A stretch of DNA of 8,321 bases from an uncultured Bacteroidales bacterium (GTDB taxonomy: Bacteria > Bacteroidota > Bacteroidia > Bacteroidales > P3): NCBI GenBank assembly GCA_947097635.1, contig CAMURW010000053.1, forward strand, positions 1 to 8,321, written 5' to 3'. The notes below the pieces were generated by a model. It saw nothing but the letters and a program-made list of their open reading frames with translations, had not been told where the DNA came from and did not search any database. Position 1 is the stretch's first letter; every line of letters begins with the position of its first letter. This document shows, piece after piece, positions 1 through 6,900 of this stretch. Position numbers and translations under genes: made by a program.

Positions 1-136
1 TAAGGACAACGCTTCGCTTCGTATGCAACTCTGGGTTATGCGGTTTTTTCGCTGTGCGGCAATCACACTGCACTCCTTCTACGGCACTCTATTTCCCTCC
101 TAATTGTATAATAAATTTTCATATTTCCACAAGATT
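1..136 (+). other. Leader / upstream spacer of rpoB
   Basis: This stretch precedes rpoB and holds no convincing gene. Bases 1-103 are of mixed composition. Bases 101-136 are strongly A/T-rich, unlike the rpoB codons that follow, which suits a Bacteroidota 5' untranslated region better than coding sequence. In many bacteria rplL lies directly upstream of rpoB; nothing here encodes an L7/L12 C-terminus, so rplL, if present, ends at or before base 1. I found no match to the Bacteroidota promoter pattern (TAnnTTTG with an upstream TTTG), so rpoB may depend on a promoter outside the window. A weak hairpin with a T run lies at 24-49. A short open frame (ATG at 23, stop at 101-103) is discussed under findings and is not called as a gene. 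Confidence 0.6.
24..49 (+). terminator. Possible weak attenuator or terminator hairpin
   Basis: Bases 25-29 (GCAAC) can pair with 35-37 and 40-41 (GTT and GC), leaving two bulged bases (38-39) and a five-base loop (30-34). A wobble pair at 24/42 can extend the stem. Six T residues follow at 44-49, one base after the stem. The arrangement resembles a weak intrinsic terminator. In E. coli the rplL-rpoB spacer contains a partial terminator that lowers rpoBC expression relative to the ribosomal genes, so an attenuator here would be plausible by analogy. The stem is short and bulged, so chance is a serious alternative. Confidence 0.2.
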
Positions 137-3100
137 TTGGCACAGAAGCATTCCATCGAAGTTAAGAATTTTGCATCGGTAAGAAAATTCGAATATCCTG
201 ACTTTCTGGACATCCAATTGCAGTCGTTCAAAGACTTCTTCCAGATAGACACGAATCCCGATAGCCGTCTTGACGAGGGCCTTTACAATGTGTTTAAGGA
301 GAACTTCCCTATCACCGATGCCCGTAACAACTATACCCTCGAGTTCTTGGATTATTACGTAGATCCTCCCCGTTACACCATAGCCGAGTGCATAGACCGC
401 GGCCTCACTTACAGCGTGCCGCTGAAGGCCAAGCTGCGCCTAAGCAGCAGCAGCAACGACGTTGAAGAGTTCAAGGCAGTAGAGCAGAGCGTATATTTGG
501 GCATGATACCCTACATGACGCCGAAAGGGACATTCGTCATCAACGGTGCCGAGCGTGTCGTCGTCTCGCAGTTACACCGCTCGCCGGGCGTGTTCTTCGG
601 CACACAGTTCCACAGCAACGGCACACAGCTGTATAGCGCGCGTATCATCCCCTTCCGTGGCTCCTGGATGGAATTCACGACGGACATCAACAACGTGATG
701 TATGCTTACATCGACCGCAAAAAGAAGTTGCCCGTGACGACATTGCTGCGTGCCATAGGCTTCGAGAGCGATAAAGACATCTTGGACATCTTCAATCTGG
801 CACAGGAAGTGAAGGTGAGCCGCCCCACGTTGCGTAAATACATTGGCCGCCAGCTGGCGGCACGCGTCGTAGAGACCTGGGCCGAAGACTTCGTTGACGA
901 AGAAACGGGAGAGGTGGTGAGCGTGCCACGAACGCGCGTAGTTGTGGAACGCGACAACGAACTGACAGAAGATAACATCGAGCAGATCCTGGAACTGGAT
1001 GTCAAGAGCATCCTGGTGAAGACAGATCAGGTGGACGGCATCGATTATAGCGTTATCTACAACACCTTGAAGAAAGACACGGCAAACAACGCTAAGGAGG
1101 CTGTGGAATATATTTATAGACAGTTGCGTAATGCCGAGCCGCCCGACGAAGAGACAGCACGCGGCATCATCGAGAAACTGTTCTTCAGCGACAAGCGCTA
1201 TGACCTGGGCTACGTGGGACGTTTCCGCATTAATACCAAGTTGGGCCTCACGGTAAGCAAGGACACCCGCGTGCTCACCAAAGAGGACATCACCAGCATA
1301 ATAAAATACCTTATCCTCCTCATCAACCAGAAAGCCGACGTGGACGATATAGACCACTTGAGCAACCGTCGTGTGCGTACGGTGGGAGAGCAGCTGCAGA
1401 ACCAGTTCAGCGTGGGGTTGGCGCGCATGAGCCGTACCATCCGGGAACGCATGAATGTACGAGACAATGAGCTGTTCGAGCCTACCGACCTGATTAACGC
1501 CAAGACGTTGAGCAGCGTTATCAACAGTTTCTTCGGCACCAATCAGCTGAGCCAGTTTATGGACCAGACCAACCCGCTGGCCGAGATTACCCACAAGCGC
1601 CGCATCAGCGCTCTGGGCCCTGGCGGCTTGAGCCGTGAACGTGCCGGTTTCGAGGTGCGCGACGTACACTATACCCACTATGGACGGCTCTGCACCATCG
1701 AGACACCCGAAGGTCCTAACATCGGCTTGATATCCAGCCTGGCAGTGCATGCTCGCATCAACAGCATGGGCTTCATAGAGACACCTTATTACAAAGTGGA
1801 GAAAGGCAAGGTGATGTATGACGACGACCCCGTGTATCTCACTGCCGAGGACGAAGAAGGCAAGACAGTGGTGCAGGCCAAGACAGCTACCAGCGACAAG
1901 GGCAACATCATAGGCGAGACCACGGGCAAAGTGAAAGCACGCCGCCAGGCCGATTTCCCCATCGTGGAACCCGATCAGATAGACCTGATGGACGTGGCCA
2001 GCAACCAGATCGCCAGTATCGCCGCTTCGCTGATTCCTTTCTTGGAGCACGACGATGCCAATCGCGCCCTGATGGGCAGCAATATGATGCGTCAGGCAGT
2101 GCCGCTGCTGAACCCCGAAATGCCCATCGTGGGCACCGGCATAGAGCAAAGCGTGGCAGAAGACAGCCGTGTGCAGCTTGCAGCCGAGGAAGACGGCGTG
2201 GTGGAATATGTGGACAGCACCAAGATAATTATCCGTCACAATCGTACAGAAAAGGAACGCCTGGTGAGTTTCGACGACGACGAGAAGACCTATTATCTTA
2301 CAAAATATCAGCGCACCAACCATAGTACCACTGTGAACCTGCGTCCTATGGTGAAGAAGGGCGAGCATGTGAAGAAAGGTCAGCTGCTCACCGAAGGTTT
2401 CGCCACACAGGGCGGCGAACTGGCACTGGGACGCAATCTGATGGTTGCCTTCATGCCATGGAAAGGTTACAACTACGAGGACGCCGTGGTAATAAGCGAA
2501 CGAGTGGTGCGCGAGGACATCTTCACCAGCGTGCACATGGAGGAATACACTTTGGAAGTGCGCGAGACAAAGCGCGGCAGCGAAGAGCTGACACGCGATA
2601 TTCCCAACGTAGGCAACGAAGCCACCAAAGATCTGGACGAAAACGGCATGATTCGCGTGGGTGCCGAAGTGGGCGAAGGCGACATCCTGATAGGCAAAAT
2701 TACACCCAAGGGCGAGAGCGACCCCACTCCCGAGGAGAAACTATTGCGCGCCATCTTCGGCGACAAGGCCGGTGACGTGAAAGATGCCAGCCTGAAGGTG
2801 CCTCCCGCTGTGCATGGCGTAGTGATAGGCAAGCACTTGTTCAGCCGTGTGATACGCGACCGCAAGAGCCGTCAGCGCGAGAAAGAACAGCTGGCAGAAC
2901 CCGAACACGAGTACAACCAGGAGAAGGCAGAACTGAAAGACAAACTCGTCGGCAAGCTTCTTATCCTTCTTACTGGCAAAACCAGCAACGGCGTCTTCGA
3001 CAGTCACAAGATAGAGTTGATCCCCAAGAAAGCCAAATTCAGCAGCAAAGCACTCCATGAGATAGACTACAGCGAAGTGAGTGCCAACCGTTGGACCAGC

Positions 3101-3964
3101 GATAAAGAAACGAACGCGCGCGTACGCGAACTATTAAATAATTATAATGTCAAGTTGCGCGAGATAGAGACACGCTTTACGCGCCTGAAGTTCCAGATAG
3201 CGGTGGGCGACGAGCTGCCCAGCGGCATCGTGCAGATGGCTAAGGTATATTTGGCCATGAAACGTAAGCTGCGCATAGGCGATAAGATGAGCGGCCGTCA
3301 CGGCAACAAGGGTATCGTGAGTAAGATTGTGCGTCCCGAGGACATGCCTTTCCTTGCCGATGGTACTCCGGTGGATATCGTGTTGAATCCTCTTGGCGTG
3401 CCTAGCCGTATGAACTTGGGTCAGATTTACGAGACAGTGTTGGGCTGGGCTGGCAAGAAGTTGGGTATGCGTTTCAGGACTCCTATCTTCGATGGTGCCA
3501 CCTTAGACGAAATCAACGGTCTCATGCGTCAGGCAGGTCTCCCCGAGAACGGCAGGACATGGATTTACGACGGCGAGACTGGCGAACGTTTCGACCAGCC
3601 AGCCACAGTAGGATACATCTACATGCTGAAACTTCACCATATGGTGGATGACAAGATGCACGCACGCAGCATAGGACCTTATAGCCTTATCACTCAGCAA
3701 CCTCTGGGCGGAAAAGCTAACTTCGGCGGTCAGCGTTTCGGCGAAATGGAGGTGTGGGCTCTCGAAGCCTTCGGAGCCAGCCATGTGCTGCAGGAAGTGC
3801 TGACAGTGAAGAGCGACGATGTAAACGGACGTGCCAAGGCATATGAGGCAATAGTGAAAGGTGACAATATGCCTGTTCCCGGCATCCCGGAGAGCTTCAA
3901 CGTGCTGGTGCACGAACTGCGCGGTCTGGGACTGGAAATCACTTTCGAACACGATAATAATTAA
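137..3964 (+). CDS. rpoB: DNA-directed RNA polymerase subunit beta
   Basis: This is the beta subunit of the core RNA polymerase, which with beta-prime forms the active-site cleft for RNA synthesis. Numbering here counts from the TTG at 137 (1275 residues). The rifampicin pocket (nt 1547-1609, residues 471-491) reads LSQFMDQ and HKRRISAL, with aspartate, histidine and serine at the E. coli 516, 526 and 531 positions, so it is wild type for the main resistance sites. The Glu-Asp pair near the active centre is E781-D782 (in GYNYED). The catalytic lysines are K1042 and K1050 (in GDKMSGRHGNKG). The flap and a helical, charge-rich lineage insert lie at about nt 2750-3150. The C-terminus (FGEMEVWALEAFGA) clamps onto beta-prime. 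The frame is open back to a TTG at 104, just after a stop at 101-103. I prefer 137 because it places ten residues before NFAS, as I recall for Bacteroides, and because codons 104-136 are A/T-rich. No in-frame ATG exists near the N-terminus. Position 520 is threonine where proline is usual. Confidence 0.98.
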   Translation: MAQKHSIEVKNFASVRKFEYPDFLDIQLQSFKDFFQIDTNPDSRLDEGLYNVFKENFPITDARNNYTLEFLDYYVDPPRYTIAECIDRGLTYSVPLKAKLRLSSSSNDVEEFKAVEQSVYLGMIPYMTPKGTFVINGAERVVVSQLHRSPGVFFGTQFHSNGTQLYSARIIPFRGSWMEFTTDINNVMYAYIDRKKKLPVTTLLRAIGFESDKDILDIFNLAQEVKVSRPTLRKYIGRQLAARVVETWAEDFVDEETGEVVSVPRTRVVVERDNELTEDNIEQILELDVKSILVKTDQVDGIDYSVIYNTLKKDTANNAKEAVEYIYRQLRNAEPPDEETARGIIEKLFFSDKRYDLGYVGRFRINTKLGLTVSKDTRVLTKEDITSIIKYLILLINQKADVDDIDHLSNRRVRTVGEQLQNQFSVGLARMSRTIRERMNVRDNELFEPTDLINAKTLSSVINSFFGTNQLSQFMDQTNPLAEITHKRRISALGPGGLSRERAGFEVRDVHYTHYGRLCTIETPEGPNIGLISSLAVHARINSMGFIETPYYKVEKGKVMYDDDPVYLTAEDEEGKTVVQAKTATSDKGNIIGETTGKVKARRQADFPIVEPDQIDLMDVASNQIASIAASLIPFLEHDDANRALMGSNMMRQAVPLLNPEMPIVGTGIEQSVAEDSRVQLAAEEDGVVEYVDSTKIIIRHNRTEKERLVSFDDDEKTYYLTKYQRTNHSTTVNLRPMVKKGEHVKKGQLLTEGFATQGGELALGRNLMVAFMPWKGYNYEDAVVISERVVREDIFTSVHMEEYTLEVRETKRGSEELTRDIPNVGNEATKDLDENGMIRVGAEVGEGDILIGKITPKGESDPTPEEKLLRAIFGDKAGDVKDASLKVPPAVHGVVIGKHLFSRVIRDRKSRQREKEQLAEPEHEYNQEKAELKDKLVGKLLILLTGKTSNGVFDSHKIELIPKKAKFSSKALHEIDYSEVSANRWTSDKETNARVRELLNNYNVKLREIETRFTRLKFQIAVGDELPSGIVQMAKVYLAMKRKLRIGDKMSGRHGNKGIVSKIVRPEDMPFLADGTPVDIVLNPLGVPSRMNLGQIYETVLGWAGKKLGMRFRTPIFDGATLDEINGLMRQAGLPENGRTWIYDGETGERFDQPATVGYIYMLKLHHMVDDKMHARSIGPYSLITQQPLGGKANFGGQRFGEMEVWALEAFGASHVLQEVLTVKSDDVNGRAKAYEAIVKGDNMPVPGIPESFNVLVHELRGLGLEITFEHDNN
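443..454 (+). repeat. (AGC)4 trinucleotide run in rpoB
   Basis: Four consecutive AGC codons encode four serines in the N-terminal part of beta, between the conserved LTYSVPLKAK segment and the VYLG segment. The corresponding loop in Bacteroides, as I remember it, is not a serine run. AGC is the preferred serine codon in this window, so the repeat may simply reflect codon bias in a tolerant loop. Confidence 0.5.
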
Positions 3965-3985
3965 AAGTAGGTACAGAAAAAGAAT
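3965..3985 (+). promoter_or_regulatory. rpoB-rpoC spacer with rpoC initiation region
   Basis: A 21-base gap separates the rpoB stop from the rpoC ATG, too short for an independent promoter and terminator, so the two genes are very probably one transcript. The last 12 bases (3974-3985) are almost all A, ending AGAAT just before the ATG. There is no GGAGG-like Shine-Dalgarno sequence. Initiation from an A-rich, weakly structured leader is known for Bacteroidota and fits here. Confidence 0.5.
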
Positions 3986-6900
3986 ATGGCTTTCAAACAA
4001 GAAACTCAGATAAAGACTGATTTTAATGCAATTTCCATCAGTTTGGCATCGTCCGAGAGCATCAAAAAACGTTCCTATGGCGAGGTGACCAAGCCGGAGA
4101 CTATCAACTATCGTACCTACAAGCCAGAGAGAGACGGCTTGTTCTGCGAACGTATCTTTGGACCTACCAAGGACTGGGAGTGCCATTGCGGCAAGTATAA
4201 GCGTATCCGCTACAAAGGCATCGTTTGCGACCGCTGCGGTGTTGAGGTGACGGAAAAGAAAGTGCGCCGCGAGCGCATGGGGCATATTGAACTGACAGTG
4301 CCGGTGGCGCACATCTGGTTCTTCCGCTCCTTGCCCAACAAGATAGGCACTTTGCTGGATATTCCTAGCAAGAAGCTGGAACAGGTGATATACTACGAGA
4401 AGTATATTGTCATCAACCCCGGCAAGGCAGTGTATGAAGAGACAAGCGCTCCTGTGATGAAGAAAGACCTGCTGACAGTGGAAGACTATCAGCGTATCAA
4501 GGAGAACCTGCCTGCAAACAACGACGAGCTGGAGGACACCGACGAGTCCAAGTTCATCGTAGGCATGGGTGCGGAAGCACTGTTGAAACTGCTGACAAAA
4601 CTGGATCTTGACAAGATTAGTTACGATTTGCGCGATCGTGCCAGCAAGGAGACCAGCGCCCAGCGCAAGGCTGATATCCTCAAGCGACTGAACATCGTGG
4701 AGAGTTTCCGTACCAGCCGCGCAATAATGCAGGCACGCGGGCAGGACAACAAACCCGAATGGATGATTCTGAAGGTACTGCCTGTGATACCTCCCGATCT
4801 GCGCCCCTTGGTACCTCTGGATGGCGGACGTTTCGCCACCAGCGACATCAACGAACTGTACCGTCGTGTGATTATACGCAACAACCGCCTGAAAAGATTA
4901 GTGGAAATCAAGGCTCCCGACGTGATTATGCGCAACGAGAAGCGCATGTTGCAGGAGGCCGTGGACAGTCTGCTGGACAACAGTCGTAAGGTGGGCAGCG
5001 TGAAGAGCGACAGCAATCGTGCACTGAAGAGCCTGAGCGACAGCATTAAGGGTAAACAGGGACGTTTCCGTCAGAACCTGCTGGGCAAGCGCGTAGACTA
5101 TTCTGGCCGTAGCGTTATTGTGGTAGGTCCAGACTTGAAGATGCACGAATGTGGCCTGCCCAAAGACATGGCCAGCGAGTTGTTCAAGCCTTTTATCATC
5201 CGCAAGCTGCTGGAACGCGGAATGTGCAAAACCGTGAAGAGCGCCAAGCGTATTGTGGACCGCAAGGAACCCGTGGTGTGGGAAATCCTGGAGAACATCC
5301 TCAAGGGACATCCTATTCTGCTGAACCGTGCTCCTACGCTGCACCGTCTGGGCATTCAGGCTTTCCAGCCCAAACTGGTGGAAGGCAAGGCAATACGTCT
5401 GCATCCTCTTGTGTGTACGGGTTTCAACGCCGACTTCGATGGTGACCAGATGGCTGTGCATGTGCCACTGGGCAATGCTGCTGTGCTGGAAGCACAACTT
5501 CTGATGCTGTCCACCCACAACATCCTTAATCCTGCCAACGGTGCTCCTATCACCGTACCCAGTCAGGATATGGTGTTGGGTTTATACTATATTACCAAAA
5601 CTCGTCGCAGTGAACCGGACAAACCTATGCTGTGCGAGGGCAACACATTCTATTCCCCCGAGGAAGTCATCATTGCTCACAACGAACATAGAGCCAGCAT
5701 GAATGCCTGCATAAAACTGAAACTGGACATCATGCACAACGAGGATGGCACCCTGAAGGACGAATACGACGTTATCAAGAGCGACCGCACGTTCAGCGTC
5801 GTCGTTAAGGACAAGGACGGCAAGGTGCTTACCGACCGCGACTGCAGCAGTGCAGAAGAGATAGCACAGAGAAGCCGTACCGAGTTTGAGATAGTGCGCG
5901 ACACGGAGGGATGGCCCGTGGTGGACAAAAATGGTCATTACAGAAAGACCGACCGTCTGAATACCACAGTGGGCCGCGTGATTTTTAACGAGCGTGTGCC
6001 TGATGAGTACGGCTATGTCAATATGCTGATAGGCAAGAAGACCTTACGGAACATCATCGGCGAGCTTTTCACCAAATGTGGCAACGCTGTCACGGCAGCT
6101 TTCCTGGACGACATAAAGAACATAGGTTACCGCATGGCATACTTGGGTGGCATGAGCTTCAACCTCGGCGATGTGCTGATACCGCCCGAAAAAGAAGCCA
6201 TTGTGAGCAAGGCAAACAATGAGGTGGAAGAGGTGATGGGCCAGTATGAGATGGGTTTGATTACCAACAACGAGCGTTATAACCACGTTATCGATATATG
6301 GACCAATACCAACAACCAGCTTACCGAGACACTGATGAGGCAGCTGAAGGAAGACAACCAGGGCTTCAACCCCGTGTTTATGATGTACGACAGCGGTGCG
6401 CGTGGTAGCAAGGAGCAGATACGTCAGCTTAGCGGCATGCGCGGTCTGATGGCCAAGCCTCAGAAGGCTGGTGCTGCCGGCAATGATATTATCGAGAACC
6501 CCATCCTTGCCAATTTCAAGGAAGGTCTGAGTGTGCTAGAGTACTTCATTTCCACCCACGGTGCCCGTAAAGGTCTGGCAGATACCGCACTGAAGACTGC
6601 CGATGCTGGTTACCTGACACGTAGGTTAGTGGACGTGGCACACGATGTGATTGTCACTGAAGAGGACTGCGGCACCCTGCGCGGCATTCCCACCACGGCA
6701 CTGAAGAAAGGCGACGATATCGTTCAGAGCCTCAGCGACCGCATCCTGGGACGTACCAGCGTGCATGATATCTTCAACCCCGTAACCAACGAACTGATAG
6801 CCAAGGCTGGCGAAGAGTTGACAGAGATGATCTGTGCCAAGATAGAAGACGCGGGCATTGAAGAAGTGGAGATACGTAGCGTGCTGACCTGCGAGAGCAA

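Noticed and set aside
95..103. CCCTCCTAA, identical to the 16S anti-Shine-Dalgarno core; on the minus strand an AGGAGG-like site
   Set aside because: On the minus strand the nearest start (GTG) meets a stop two codons later, and on the plus strand nothing nearby pairs with it. Probably chance.
107..112. TATAAT resembling a sigma-70 -10 box before rpoB
   Set aside because: Bacteroidota primary sigma factors recognise a different element, and no matching -33 element is seen; A/T-rich leader sequence gives such hits easily.
1094..1100. AAGGAGG, a perfect Shine-Dalgarno-like sequence inside rpoB
   Set aside because: It encodes Lys-Glu within a conserved stretch and has no start codon at proper spacing leading to a credible frame.
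572..2536. Long antisense open frame (654 codons) across rpoB
   Set aside because: It mirrors the codon bias of rpoB, where few sense codons create antisense stops. Its composition (rich in His, Ala, Val and Leu) is that of a shadow frame, with no recognisable domain.
2458..2775. Plus-strand 105-codon open frame inside rpoB
   Set aside because: It is out of frame with rpoB, Arg- and Gly-rich, and lacks any known motif; an overlapping shadow.
3503..4312. Antisense open frame (269 codons) spanning the rpoB-rpoC junction
   Set aside because: It runs opposite two conserved essential genes and shows no recognisable motif; it is a shadow of the coding strand.
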